Below are positions 1 through 7,479 of a stretch of DNA of 38,315 nucleotides, piece by piece. Source of the stretch: Muribaculaceae bacterium. GTDB taxonomy: Bacteria; Bacteroidota; Bacteroidia; Bacteroidales; Muribaculaceae. The notes beneath the pieces were generated by a model. The model saw only the letters and a program-made list of their open reading frames with translations, had not been told where the DNA came from and searched no databases. The number at the start of each line of letters is the position of its first letter. Position 1 is the first letter of the stretch. The stretch is from the NCBI GenBank assembly GCA_910573745.1, contig CAJSYI010000027.1, positions 1 through 38,315 on the forward strand. The letters are read 5' to 3'. Made by a program: the position numbers and the translations under genes.

Positions 1-128
1 CAAGCGGGCAGCTCGTCTTCTGGCGGTAAACACGACGGTAAAAAATCAGGCGACCCGACCGGGTCACCTGATAATCTATGTCTCTTTTCAGAACAGCCGT
101 TAGGGCTTTCGTTATCCCGAACTCGCGT
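1..128. repeat. Terminal inverted repeat, left copy (128 bp)
   Basis: These 128 bases are the exact reverse complement of 38188-38315; position 129 is the first mismatch. The unit carries a hairpin followed by six T residues when read from 128 towards 1. The length is close to 127, a k-mer size often used by short-read assemblers, so the shared length may be technical while the inner boundary near 127/128 could be the real edge of a repeated element. No transposase can be recognised in so short a piece. Seen directly: the repeat and its boundary. Inferred: an insertion-sequence end or other repeated element. Confidence 0.9.
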
Positions 129-1706
129 TATGTCGTTTTTGAAATGCTGGAATTTGGCGTCAAAACGCGCCCTGAGCCAAGGCCCGAAATAATGGCTGTA
201 GCCGAGCCCTGCGCTGTAGAAGTCGTAATCGCTCAGATTTTCGTTCCCCCTGACTGCGTCTATCTCGTTGTTTCGCAACAGTACGGGGCTTAAGAAAGAG
301 GCATCCGGCCTTCCCATTGCAAATTCAAAACTGCCGTTTAGCGACTGCACGCGTGAGAGTTGTATATAGAATGGTATGAAGGTCTTTGGATACCAGTCGG
401 TCAATGAACGGTTGTTGATTTTTTGTGATGAAAGGCTTATTCTTATGCTGGGGCTTATCATGAACCTGCCGAAGCTGAGGTGGGCGGATGCGCCTATTTG
501 ACCGAAACCTTCGCGGTAATGGACGCCGGTATCGTCTGACGAATTGTAGTCGAGTTTGTTGCGCGACCATCCGCCGGCTGCGATTCCGCTGACGGAATGC
601 GCCCCTATGCGTTTGGTGTAGGTGAATGTGCCGTAAGTGTTGAGTGCCTGCTCGGATATGTCGTTGATGATTGGTGCATAATCTGCCAGTCTGTAGGTGG
701 AGTTGTTGGTGTTGTCCGCCCAACTGAAGCTGCCGTTGAAGCTCAGCGATGAGTTGGCCGGCAGGGCAAACCAGTAGTTGCCGTTCCAGGAAGCCCCCTT
801 GTTGACAGTGTTTCCGTTGCTGTGCGATCGGCTTGAATCGAATATGTCGGAGAAATCAACAATGGATGTCTGTTCAAATGGTTTCTGTCTCGAGTAGTTG
901 AAGCCGATTGAGTTGGCTATCGAGATGCCGTTGGAATTGTAGACTGCCCTTCCGCTTACCCTTGGCATTATGTTCCGGCTTTTCATGGACTCGGTGGCTG
1001 ATTTACGCTCTATCGTGCCGGAAGCAAAACGGTATTCGGAGATTGACTCCCCTTTGCTTTCGTTTCCTGAGTTGAAGTAGCTTGTGCCGGCAGAAAGGTC
1101 GTAGGTCATCTTCTTGTAAGAGAACTTGGAATACAGGCCGTAGTTGCCGTAATAAGGCATGAACTTCTGTGTCCCGTCCACTTTTGTGTAACCGCCGTAG
1201 AGATATTTCTTCATTATATAGTTGGCCACTACACGGGCATTCTGAAATCGCGGGTCGTCAGGAGAATGTATGATGTCGATTCGCTCGATGTCCTGTGGCC
1301 TGATTTCCCGTATCTGTTGGGCTGATGCGGGCAGGAAATCGATGAACATCGAGATCGTTTCGCCTCCTGCGGACGTGGCCTCTTTGGTTATCGGATTGAC
1401 AATCACGTCTGGGATGTTCATGTTTGACAGCACGTCGATGCCTCCGGCAGCGAACCTTTTGTCGCGTTTTGACGGAAAGAGCAGCATGGTGTTTCCACGT
1501 TTTATCACCCTTTCGGCTTCGATCACCACTTCATTGAGAGTAGCGGTCTTGACTGATGCGGAATCGGCAGAAGCGGTAATGGAATCGCCCACGGCACTGA
1601 GCGGGGTGTCTATTGTTGCAGAAGCAGTATTGGCATGAATGGCTTGTCCGTAGAATGCCGCACCGGCAATGAAAGCGCATACAGGTATTGGTAGAGTTCG
1701 TTTCAT
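1..1706 (-). CDS. Outer-membrane TonB-dependent-receptor-like beta-barrel protein, 3' end lost at the window edge
   Basis: ATG at 1706 opens a frame that stays open to base 1. The product begins with a signal peptide of about 28 residues, then a plug-like segment with the sequence LNEVVIEAERV, a plug core reaching TISMFIDFLPAS and QDIERIDI, and a long barrel region rich in alternating aromatic residues (for example LLRNNEIDAVRGNENL). This is the layout of the Bacteroidetes outer-membrane beta-barrel family related to SusC/FecA-type receptors, but without an N-terminal carboxypeptidase-regulatory-like domain. Family similarity can be followed through codon 526 (129-131). The next 42 codons come from the terminal repeat and read as Ser/Pro/Arg-rich sequence unlike a barrel, so the gene is probably interrupted at 128. 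Family members usually run 650-800 residues, so about a quarter is missing. Substrate unknown. Confidence 0.8.
   Translation of the reverse strand, partial: MKRTLPIPVCAFIAGAAFYGQAIHANTASATIDTPLSAVGDSITASADSASVKTATLNEVVIEAERVIKRGNTMLLFPSKRDKRFAAGGIDVLSNMNIPDVIVNPITKEATSAGGETISMFIDFLPASAQQIREIRPQDIERIDIIHSPDDPRFQNARVVANYIMKKYLYGGYTKVDGTQKFMPYYGNYGLYSKFSYKKMTYDLSAGTSYFNSGNESKGESISEYRFASGTIERKSATESMKSRNIMPRVSGRAVYNSNGISIANSIGFNYSRQKPFEQTSIVDFSDIFDSSRSHSNGNTVNKGASWNGNYWFALPANSSLSFNGSFSWADNTNNSTYRLADYAPIINDISEQALNTYGTFTYTKRIGAHSVSGIAAGGWSRNKLDYNSSDDTGVHYREGFGQIGASAHLSFGRFMISPSIRISLSSQKINNRSLTDWYPKTFIPFYIQLSRVQSLNGSFEFAMGRPDASFLSPVLLRNNEIDAVRGNENLSDYDFYSAGLGYSHYFGPWLRARFDAKFQHFKNDITRVRDNESPNGCSEKRHRLSGDPVGSPDFLPSCLPPEDELPA
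40..71 (-). terminator. Intrinsic terminator inside the left repeat
   Basis: Read on the minus strand, a 12-bp stem with one weak pair and a 2-nt nominal loop (TCAGGTGACCCG / CGGGTCGCCTGA) is followed by six T. It would stop transcripts coming from the interrupted receptor gene into the repeat. Many mobile elements carry such a terminator near an end to block incoming transcription. Confidence 0.7.
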
Positions 1707-1744
1707 ATATTTTAATTGTTAAGTTTGAGTTTTGATATCTGCGG

Positions 1745-1775
1745 CAAATTTATAAAATTGTTTGGAATTATCAAA
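1745..1775 (-). promoter_or_regulatory. Bacteroidetes promoter for the left receptor gene
   Basis: On the minus strand TTTG (1775-1772) is followed after exactly 19 bp by TAAATTTG (1752-1745), a perfect match to the Bacteroidetes primary sigma consensus. It lies 38 bp upstream of the ATG at 1706. Confidence 0.75.
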
Positions 1776-1860
1776 ATATTTATTAATAAAAATTTGCGGC
1801 AATAAACAAAACCGTAATGCGTAATGCGGTGGACAATGGCTGTTTTTTCGTCAGGATATG

Positions 1861-1894
1861 AAAAAAGCGGCGGAAACCGAAGTTTCTGCCGCTT
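1861..1894 (-). terminator. Intrinsic terminator after rplS
   Basis: On the minus strand a 13-bp stem (1894-1882 with 1877-1865, one weak pair) closes a CGAA/TTCG-type tetraloop and runs into six T (1866-1861). It sits about 25 bp after the rplS stop codon. Confidence 0.85.
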
Positions 1895-1917
1895 GTATGT
1901 GTTCAGACCACAGTGCC

Positions 1918-2286
1918 TTATGCCTGAGCCTTCTTCACTACACGACGCTCTTTGATGCGAGCCTTCTTGCCGGTGAGGCCACGGAGGTAGTAAAGCTTCG
2001 CACGGCGCACTTTGCCGTATTTGTTGACGGTGATGGACTCGATGAACGGAGATTCCATCGGGAAGATGCGTTCTACGCCGATTCCGTCGGAAATCTTGCG
2101 GACTGTGAAGCGCTTTTTGTCCTGATGGCCGTTGATGCGGATCACCACGCCACGGTACTGCTGGATACGCTCTTTGTTACCCTCTTTGATTCGGTAGGCC
2201 ACAGTGATGGTGTCGCCGGGGCCGAATTCATCGAAATTCTTTTTGGGAGTGGCGAAGGCCTCCTCCGCGATTTTGATAAGATCCAT
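1918..2286 (-). CDS. rplS: 50S ribosomal protein L19
   Basis: The 122-residue product is full length for bacterial L19, which lies at the interface of the large and small ribosomal subunits. Recognisable family blocks are [20 protein letters not shown] near residue 23, [12 protein letters not shown] near 44, [16 protein letters not shown] near 60, SPFIESI near 79 and [11 protein letters not shown] near 93. The C-terminal tail is Lys/Arg-rich, as expected for an rRNA binder. It has its own consensus promoter upstream and a strong terminator downstream, so it is probably expressed as a single gene although porQ lies upstream on the same strand. Confidence 0.98.
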   Translation of the reverse strand: MDLIKIAEEAFATPKKNFDEFGPGDTITVAYRIKEGNKERIQQYRGVVIRINGHQDKKRFTVRKISDGIGVERIFPMESPFIESITVNKYGKVRRAKLYYLRGLTGKKARIKERRVVKKAQA

Positions 2287-2383
2287 TGTCTTTTTGCTGT
2301 TTTAAGGTGAAGGTGAGCAATATAGCGAGCTGCTTGAGCCTTAAGGGCGCGGCTCTATCTTGCCAGAGATTGCAAACCGGCTG

Positions 2384-2415
2384 CAAAGTTACGAAAAATC
2401 TTCCGTCCCGGCAAA
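2384..2415 (-). promoter_or_regulatory. Bacteroidetes promoter for rplS
   Basis: Minus strand TTTG (2415-2412), 20-bp spacer, TAACTTTG (2391-2384). The predicted transcript has a leader of about 90 nt before the rplS ATG at 2286, long enough for autoregulation, though no specific structure is claimed. Confidence 0.7.
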
Positions 2416-2454
2416 ATCCGGATGGAAAACTTTGCTGTGAAGCGTAATCAATCG

Positions 2455-3477
2455 TCAGTGTGTGAGTTCGTAAAGGTTGGTGGAGAGGTTGAGCATGAGG
2501 TTGGACGCGCTCTTGTGGGGCATCGAGTATGCCACTCCGAAGGCGAACGACTTCACTTTCAGCCCGAGTCCGAGCGAGAAACCGGAAAGGAAGTTGCGTT
2601 GGTAGGCCGACATGTCGGTACGCGTCTTGTAGTTGTACCCGAGAGCCATGTAGAATTTCTCGTTGCTGTATTGCAGGCCGAAGACCAGATGGCGGAACAG
2701 GTTGCTGACGAATCCGTCCTTCAGTTCTATCTGCTCACTGTCTTTCTTGTGGTCGTAGTAGGGCATCTTCCACCGCACGAGGTTGGTTGCCGTTATGCTC
2801 AGGCTGAAGGGTGATGCGCCGAGGGCCTGCATCCATCCGAGCTGTATGTCGAAGGGGAGACGGTCGTATGCCTTGTCGAACCGCTTCAGCTGTCCGCCCA
2901 TGTTCCTGAAGACGAGCGAAAGCGACATGTCGCGCTCCTCGTCGTAATAGTTGACGCCTATGTCGGCGGCGACTGCGAAAGCGGAGTAGCTTTCGTAGTT
3001 GCTGTATATCATCTTGAGGTTCATGCCGCCCCGCAGGCGGTCTGTGAAGTCGTGGGAGTAGGTGCCTTCAAACACTATGTCCTGCGGCGTGAACGACCCG
3101 CTTACGGAGCCGTCGGGTTCGGTCTGTGTGATGCTTCCGTAGTTGAGGTAGCGGATTCCTGCGGCCCATGCGCCGCGTTCGCCCGCAGCCATGCCGTAGC
3201 GCACGGATGCGAAATTGGCCGTCTGCATGTGCATCATGTAGGAGAATCCGAGCTGCGTGTCGATTTCCGGGCCGAGGAGCGCGGGGTTCTGGTCGATGAG
3301 CGATATGTCGTCGTCAATCACGGAAACGTTGGTGCCTCCGAGGGCGAAGGCATGGGCCGATGTCGGTATGTCGAGGAAATTGTAGACAGAACGCCCGTAC
3401 TGGGCTTCCGCAGTGAAAGCCGTGGCGCAGGCTGTGACGGCGGCCAAGGCCGCGAGGCTGTGTCGAAATCGATTCAT
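2455..3477 (-). CDS. porQ: Type IX secretion system protein PorQ
   Basis: This 340-residue protein starts with a signal peptide ending near AEAQ (about residue 26) followed by the characteristic block YNFLDIPTSAHAFALGGTNV and DDDISLIDQNPALLG, typical of the PorV/PorQ outer-membrane barrel family. The C-terminus (GFSLGLGLKVKSFAFGVAYS and on) alternates hydrophobic and polar residues as in a barrel. In Bacteroidetes PorQ belongs to the cell-surface attachment complex with PorU, PorV and PorZ, which processes and anchors type IX cargo. The 1459-residue protein at 7480-11859 carries such a cargo tail, so the two genes fit the same pathway although they are not one operon. Assignment to PorQ rather than PorV rests on the N-terminal block and the length. 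Confidence 0.88.
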   Translation of the reverse strand: MNRFRHSLAALAAVTACATAFTAEAQYGRSVYNFLDIPTSAHAFALGGTNVSVIDDDISLIDQNPALLGPEIDTQLGFSYMMHMQTANFASVRYGMAAGERGAWAAGIRYLNYGSITQTEPDGSVSGSFTPQDIVFEGTYSHDFTDRLRGGMNLKMIYSNYESYSAFAVAADIGVNYYDEERDMSLSLVFRNMGGQLKRFDKAYDRLPFDIQLGWMQALGASPFSLSITATNLVRWKMPYYDHKKDSEQIELKDGFVSNLFRHLVFGLQYSNEKFYMALGYNYKTRTDMSAYQRNFLSGFSLGLGLKVKSFAFGVAYSMPHKSASNLMLNLSTNLYELTH

Positions 3478-3602
3478 ACCGCACTTATAACGCCTGCATG
3501 CCGCCCTTTATTGTATGGCGCAGTGCCGGGTGATGCAACGTATGAATCCATTGTGAAAGAAAGTGAAACTTGCTTAATATTGATGTAAACCGGGGCTTCG
3601 GG

Positions 3603-3634
3603 TTTGCACCGTTGGCCGAACCTGCGTAAATTTG
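3603..3634 (+). promoter_or_regulatory. Bacteroidetes promoter for the TonB-like gene
   Basis: TTTG (3603-3606), 20-bp spacer, TAAATTTG (3627-3634). Transcription would start near 3640, which rules out an upstream ATG at 3632 and supports the start at 3707. Confidence 0.65.
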
Positions 3635-3706
3635 CACCGCGATTCGGATGCGCCCGGTCGCACAACCGTAATAAACGAACAATGCTCTCCATTTGACTCA
3701 AATCGT

Positions 3707-4156
3707 ATGTGCAAACATCGAAGATTGCTCTTTCCCGCCCTCCTCTTCCCTTCACTGGTAGCCGCCGTTCCTGAAGCCGCAGCCCAGACGTGCCGCATAC
3801 ACTGCGGGCGTGCCGACAACGGCCGTACGGTCTACAAGGAAGTGTACGAGTATGATTTCGTGTGCGAGAAGCCTGTCTTTCCGGGCGGCAATTCGAGCCT
3901 TGTCAGATTCATCAACGACCATCGCCGCTATCCCTCTGAAGCTTACCGCAGGGGCATCCAGGGTAGGGTTACGTGCTCGTTCGTGGTCAACGCCGACGGC
4001 ACCGTAAGCAACATCTGCGTGCTTAAAGGCGTGGAGCAGTCGTTGGATCAGGAGGCATTGCGCATTTTCGCTTCCATGCCGGCGTGGAAGCCCGGCAAGA
4101 TTGACGGGATTCCGGTCCCGGTCCGTGTGATATGGCCTGTCCCTTTCCGTAAGTGA
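3707..4156 (+). CDS. TonB C-terminal-domain protein (energy transducer TonB family)
   Basis: The 149-residue product has an N-terminal hydrophobic segment with an AAAQ-type cleavage site at about residue 27, then a single TonB C-terminal domain from about residue 50 to the end: YPSEAYRRGIQGRVTCSF, a DGTVSNICVLKGV turn, LDQEALRIFASMPAWKPGK and a final pair of beta strands. This domain normally contacts the TonB box of outer-membrane receptors. Odd here is the lack of the usual membrane anchor plus Pro-rich periplasmic linker: the domain follows the putative signal peptide almost directly, so it may be a free periplasmic protein. The ATG at 3707 is chosen because it begins the signal peptide and lies downstream of the promoter at 3603-3634. 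It is divergent from porQ. Confidence 0.8.
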   Translation: MCKHRRLLFPALLFPSLVAAVPEAAAQTCRIHCGRADNGRTVYKEVYEYDFVCEKPVFPGGNSSLVRFINDHRRYPSEAYRRGIQGRVTCSFVVNADGTVSNICVLKGVEQSLDQEALRIFASMPAWKPGKIDGIPVPVRVIWPVPFRK

Positions 4157-4258
4157 AGCCCGGCATGGCTGAGTGTGTTCGCGGTTTTTCTTCTGATTTC
4201 ACACCCTTGATTAATAAATCATTTGCGGTTTTGGTTAGCTGATTCGGAAATTAATACG

Positions 4259-4266
4259 TATCTTTG
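4259..4266 (+). promoter_or_regulatory. Minus-7 promoter element before rsgA
   Basis: TATCTTTG matches the TAnnTTTG element, but no TTTG lies at 19-20 bp (TTAG at 4235-4238 is the nearest). The element ends only 4 bp before the ATG at 4271, so the transcript would be nearly leaderless for that start, or have a leader of about 40 nt for the ATG at 4313. Confidence 0.45.
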
Positions 4267-4270
4267 CATC

Positions 4271-5260
4271 ATGTCTAAGAAAAAGAATGGTTTTGCGGTT
4301 CCGGCCAAGCAGATGGGTTATGGGGTTGTGGTGCGCAACACCGGGAGCTCGTACGTGGTGAGGCTTGACGGCGGCGAAACCGTCAACTGCCGCATCAAAG
4401 GGAATTTCCGCATCAAAGGGATAAGGACCACCAATCCAGTGGCCGTGGGTGATGTGGTGTCTGTGTGTGAAGCGGCCGATGACGCCGATTTCATAACAGC
4501 CATCAAGCCGCGCAGGAACTATATCATACGCCGTGCCTCCAATCTTTCAAAGGAGTCGCACATACTTGCGGCCAATCTCGACCAGACATTGCTCGTGGCG
4601 ACGCTTCGCGAGCCCCAGACCACCACTACGTTCATCGACCGTTTCTTGGCGACCGCCGAGGCTTATGCCGTGCCGGCCGTGCTGGTGCTTAACAAATGCG
4701 ACGCTTGGGATGAGGACGACCGTGAAGTGGCCGAAGCTCTGAAGACGCTCTATTCATCGATAGGGTATCCTGTGGCCGCGGTCTCGGCCAAGACGGGGGA
4801 AGGGCTCGGCATTCTGACGGAGATGCTCCATGGCAAGGTTACGCTTCTTGCCGGTAACAGCGGAGTCGGGAAGTCAAGCCTGATCAATGCGCTTGTCCCG
4901 GATGCGCGTCTGCGCGTAGGCGAGATTTCCGACATGCACCATACAGGAACGCACACCACCACCTTTTCCGAGATGGTTGACCTTCCGGGCGGCGGCAGCC
5001 TTATCGACATCCCGGGTGTCAAAGGATTCGGCACCATTGATTTCGAACCGGCCGAGGTGTCGCATTATTTCCCGGAAATCTTCCGTTACGGCAGGGAATG
5101 CCGCTACGGCGACTGCAGGCATACGGGCGAGCCTGGCTGTGCCGTGGCCGAAGCCGTGGCCGGGCATTACATTTCCGAGAGCCGTTACGCGTCGTATCTT
5201 TCCATTCTGGAAGAAGCCCTGGGCGAGGACGGCGCGGAAAAATACCGCAAACCGTTCTGA
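4271..5260 (+). CDS. rsgA: Small ribosomal subunit biogenesis GTPase RsgA
   Basis: RsgA is a circularly permuted GTPase that acts late in 30S subunit maturation. The product has the expected order: an N-terminal OB-fold (VVRNTGSSYVVRL, IKGNFRIKGIRTTNPVAVGD), then G4 (LNKCD), G1/P-loop (GNSGVGKSS), G3 (DIPGVKGFG) and a C-terminal zinc-binding knuckle (CRYGDCRHTGEPGC). The ATG at 4271 gives 329 residues; an in-frame ATG at 4313 gives 315, starts exactly at the conserved OB-fold (MGYGVVVRNTGS) and fits the promoter better, so the true start may be 4313. An upstream ATG at 4223 precedes the promoter element and is rejected. It converges with gpmI across a hairpin. Confidence 0.96.
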   Translation: MSKKKNGFAVPAKQMGYGVVVRNTGSSYVVRLDGGETVNCRIKGNFRIKGIRTTNPVAVGDVVSVCEAADDADFITAIKPRRNYIIRRASNLSKESHILAANLDQTLLVATLREPQTTTTFIDRFLATAEAYAVPAVLVLNKCDAWDEDDREVAEALKTLYSSIGYPVAAVSAKTGEGLGILTEMLHGKVTLLAGNSGVGKSSLINALVPDARLRVGEISDMHHTGTHTTTFSEMVDLPGGGSLIDIPGVKGFGTIDFEPAEVSHYFPEIFRYGRECRYGDCRHTGEPGCAVAEAVAGHYISESRYASYLSILEEALGEDGAEKYRKPF

Positions 5261-5277
5261 CGGACGATTATGGAATG

Positions 5278-5313
5278 ACGAAGGTCTGATGCTCAAAGAC
5301 ATCAGACCTTCGT
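5278..5313. terminator. Hairpin between convergent rsgA and gpmI
   Basis: A perfect 14-bp stem (5278-5291 with 5300-5313) closes an 8-nt loop midway between the two facing stop codons. There is no T tract on either side, so it may act as a weak terminator or as an RNA 3'-end stabiliser for both genes. Confidence 0.6.
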
Positions 5314-5331
5314 GTCATGTGCGGGACGGGT

Positions 5332-6843
5332 TCAGTCGGCAATCAGGTTGGTGCCGGTCATGTCGGATGGCTGTGGAAGCCCCATGACGTGCAGGACCGA
5401 AGGCGCGACGTCGGCAAGGCGTCCGTCTTTGACTTTTGCCTTTTTGTCGTCCGAGACGTAGATGAACGGCACAGGATTGAGCGAATGGGCCGGATTCGGG
5501 GTTCCGTCGTCGTTCAGTGCGTGGTCGGCATTGCCGTGGTCAGCAATGATTATCGTGTCGTAGCCATGGCGTTTCGCCGCTTCCACTACGTCGCGCACGC
5601 AATCGTCGATTGTAGCCACGGCTTTCTGTATCGCGCTGTAGACCCCGGTATGGCCTACCATGTCGCAGTTGGCGAAGTTGACCACGATGAAGTCGAACGT
5701 CTCCTTGTCTATTTCCGCCACGAGTTTTTCCGTAACCTCGTGCGCGCTCATTTCTGGCTTGAGGTCGTAGGTTGCCACCTTGGGCGAAGGGACGAGTATG
5801 CGCTCTTCGCCGGGCCATTGGGCCTCACGGCCGCCGTTGAAGAAGAACGTTACGTGGGCGTATTTCTCTGTTTCGGCTATGTGGAGCTGCCTCAGTCTGT
5901 TTTTGGAGAGGTATTCGGCGAGCGTGTCGGCCACGTCCTCTTTGTCGAAGAGGATGTGGACGCCCTTGAAAGAGGCGTCGTAGGGGGTCATGCAGTAATA
6001 CTGGAGTCCGGCCACCGGCTTCATGCCCTCCTCTTCGTGCTGTGTGAGCACGGCGGTCAGCTCCTTCGCGCGGTCGTTGCGGTAGTTGAAGAATATCACC
6101 ACATGGCCTTCGCCTATGCGCCCGTCAACTTCGGTGCTGACTATGGGCTTGATGAATTCGTCGGTGATGCCTTCGGCGTATGACTCCTCTATCGCCTTGA
6201 CCATGTCGGCGGCAGGTTTCCCTTTGCCGTTGACGAGAAGGTCATATGCTTCGCGGACGCGCTCCCAGCGGTGGTCGCGGTCCATGGCATAGTAACGCCC
6301 AATTACCGACGCCACTTTTCCTGCCGATTCCGCGCAATGCTTCTGAAGGTCGCCCACGAATCCCGCACCGCTCTTCGGGTCGGTGTCGCGTCCGTCCATG
6401 AAGCAATGGATGAACACGTCTTCAAGCCCGTATTCCTTGGCTATGTCGCATAGGGCATAGACATGGTCGAGCGAAGAATGAACACCGCCTGTGGAAGTGA
6501 GCCCCATCAGATGAAGCGGCACACGGTGCTCTTTTGCGTATGAGAACGCAGATATGATTTCAGGGTTCTTGAATATCGAGCCGTCGGCTATTGCCCGGTT
6601 GATTTTCACAAGGTCCTGGTAGACCACCCGGCCTGCGCCGATGTTGAGGTGCCCTACCTCGCTGTTGCCCATCTGTCCGTCGGGAAGCCCCACGTCTTCT
6701 CCGCAGGCCATGAGCCTGGAATGCGGGTATTCCGCCATGAGGGAGTCCATATACGGGGTGGGGGTGTTGAATATCGCGTCGTCTTTTTTGTGGTCGCCGA
6801 GGCCGTAGCCGTCGAGGATTACGAGAAGTGCTTTTTTTGCCAT
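5332..6843 (-). CDS. gpmI: 2,3-bisphosphoglycerate-independent phosphoglycerate mutase
   Basis: Interconverts 3- and 2-phosphoglycerate in glycolysis and gluconeogenesis, using two Mn ions and a phosphoserine intermediate. The 503-residue length is usual. Visible motifs are ILDGYG (metal-binding Asp11), [10 protein letters not shown] with catalytic Ser61, FMDGRDTDP near 150, [34 protein letters not shown] and IIADHGNAD, all in the order of the alkaline-phosphatase-superfamily enzyme. A perfect promoter sits at 6934-6964, leaving a leader of about 85 nt. Confidence 0.98.
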   Translation of the reverse strand: MAKKALLVILDGYGLGDHKKDDAIFNTPTPYMDSLMAEYPHSRLMACGEDVGLPDGQMGNSEVGHLNIGAGRVVYQDLVKINRAIADGSIFKNPEIISAFSYAKEHRVPLHLMGLTSTGGVHSSLDHVYALCDIAKEYGLEDVFIHCFMDGRDTDPKSGAGFVGDLQKHCAESAGKVASVIGRYYAMDRDHRWERVREAYDLLVNGKGKPAADMVKAIEESYAEGITDEFIKPIVSTEVDGRIGEGHVVIFFNYRNDRAKELTAVLTQHEEEGMKPVAGLQYYCMTPYDASFKGVHILFDKEDVADTLAEYLSKNRLRQLHIAETEKYAHVTFFFNGGREAQWPGEERILVPSPKVATYDLKPEMSAHEVTEKLVAEIDKETFDFIVVNFANCDMVGHTGVYSAIQKAVATIDDCVRDVVEAAKRHGYDTIIIADHGNADHALNDDGTPNPAHSLNPVPFIYVSDDKKAKVKDGRLADVAPSVLHVMGLPQPSDMTGTNLIAD

Positions 6844-6933
6844 GATTTTTTACCTGTTGTCATTATATATGGTCGTGTCATTATACGGAAGTCCCGCCTG
6901 CAGGCGGAATGGCCGTGTACTGAAAATGGAATG

Positions 6934-6964
6934 CAAAATTACATCAAATGGTTCAAACGGCAAA
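6934..6964 (-). promoter_or_regulatory. Bacteroidetes promoter for gpmI
   Basis: Minus strand TTTG (6964-6961), exactly 19 bp, TAATTTTG (6941-6934): a full consensus match. It lies just after the terminator of the small upstream gene, so gpmI is its own transcription unit. Confidence 0.75.
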
Positions 6965-6977
6965 GGAAACGGCGGAG

Positions 6978-7057
6978 AAAAGCCCTCGCGTGGCGTGAGC
7001 CTCACGAGGGCGGGTCTCCGGTCTTCTGATTGGTGGTTGCGGCCCTTTATGAGGGCC
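6978..7057 (-). terminator. Two hairpins after the small membrane protein gene
   Basis: On the minus strand a 6-bp hairpin (7057-7052 with 7046-7041) lies about 20 bp after the stop codon; a second with a 7-bp GCCCTCG/CGAGGGC stem (7011-7005 with 6988-6982) runs straight into TTTT (6981-6978). The second looks like the actual intrinsic terminator. Confidence 0.65.
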
Positions 7058-7076
7058 TTGAATGGCCGGTGGTGGT

Positions 7077-7355
7077 TTATCCGTTGAAGTATCCGATCAA
7101 GTCCTCGAATATCCCGATTGAGAACAACCAGTACAGGAGGATGAAGATGAGTGTCAGCACTCCGAGCCAGAGCCATAGGCGGTTGGTCTTGCGCGTGCTC
7201 TCACGTTTGCGTCTGCGACCGTTTGCAGGCAGGCTTTCTGCAATCTGGTCTGCGTCGAAATGCCGGCGGGTTTCCCTTTGGGCGACGCTGCCGCTTTCCA
7301 TTACATGTTTTTCCTTTCTGTCCATAACCTTTGTGTCTTTATCATAGTTTGTCAT
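7077..7355 (-). CDS. Small single-span membrane protein, function unknown
   Basis: A 92-residue protein from the ATG at 7355; a GTG at 7385 would add ten residues. The first 60 residues are hydrophilic and strongly charged, ending in an Arg/Lys cluster (NGRRRKRESTRKTNR), followed by one membrane segment (about residues 61-84, WLWLGVLTLIFILLYWLF and on) and a short tail. The positive-inside rule puts the N-terminus in the cytoplasm. I do not recognise the family. It lies between hairpins on both sides, which supports it as a separate small gene, and its codon use is like its neighbours. No promoter match was found. Confidence 0.6.
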   Translation of the reverse strand: MTNYDKDTKVMDRKEKHVMESGSVAQRETRRHFDADQIAESLPANGRRRKRESTRKTNRLWLWLGVLTLIFILLYWLFSIGIFEDLIGYFNG

Positions 7356-7408
7356 TAAAACGCGCCCGTATATTGATAGGTTCACGGTTTCCTGAAGAAT
7401 GCATGAAG

Positions 7409-7439
7409 AAGAGGCGCGTCCGGTCCGGACGCGCCTCTT
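7409..7439 (-). terminator. Strong hairpin after the type IX cargo gene
   Basis: A 15-bp perfect inverted repeat (7409-7423 with 7425-7439), GC-rich, lying 40 bp after the stop of the 1459-residue protein. In practice the loop must open to at least 3 nt. No clean T tract follows on the minus strand (CTTCATGC), so it may depend on stem strength alone. Confidence 0.65.
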
Positions 7440-7479
7440 ATGGTCGGGTTGCCGATCCGTCGCCGGACGGCGGGATGTA

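Noticed and set aside
5317..6183. A 288-codon plus-strand frame
   Set aside because: It lies opposite gpmI, which has every catalytic motif; the plus-strand product shows no recognisable domain.
7036..7064. GGCCCT/AGGGCC hairpin as a separate regulatory RNA
   Set aside because: It sits just after a stop codon and is better explained as part of the transcript end of the small membrane protein gene.
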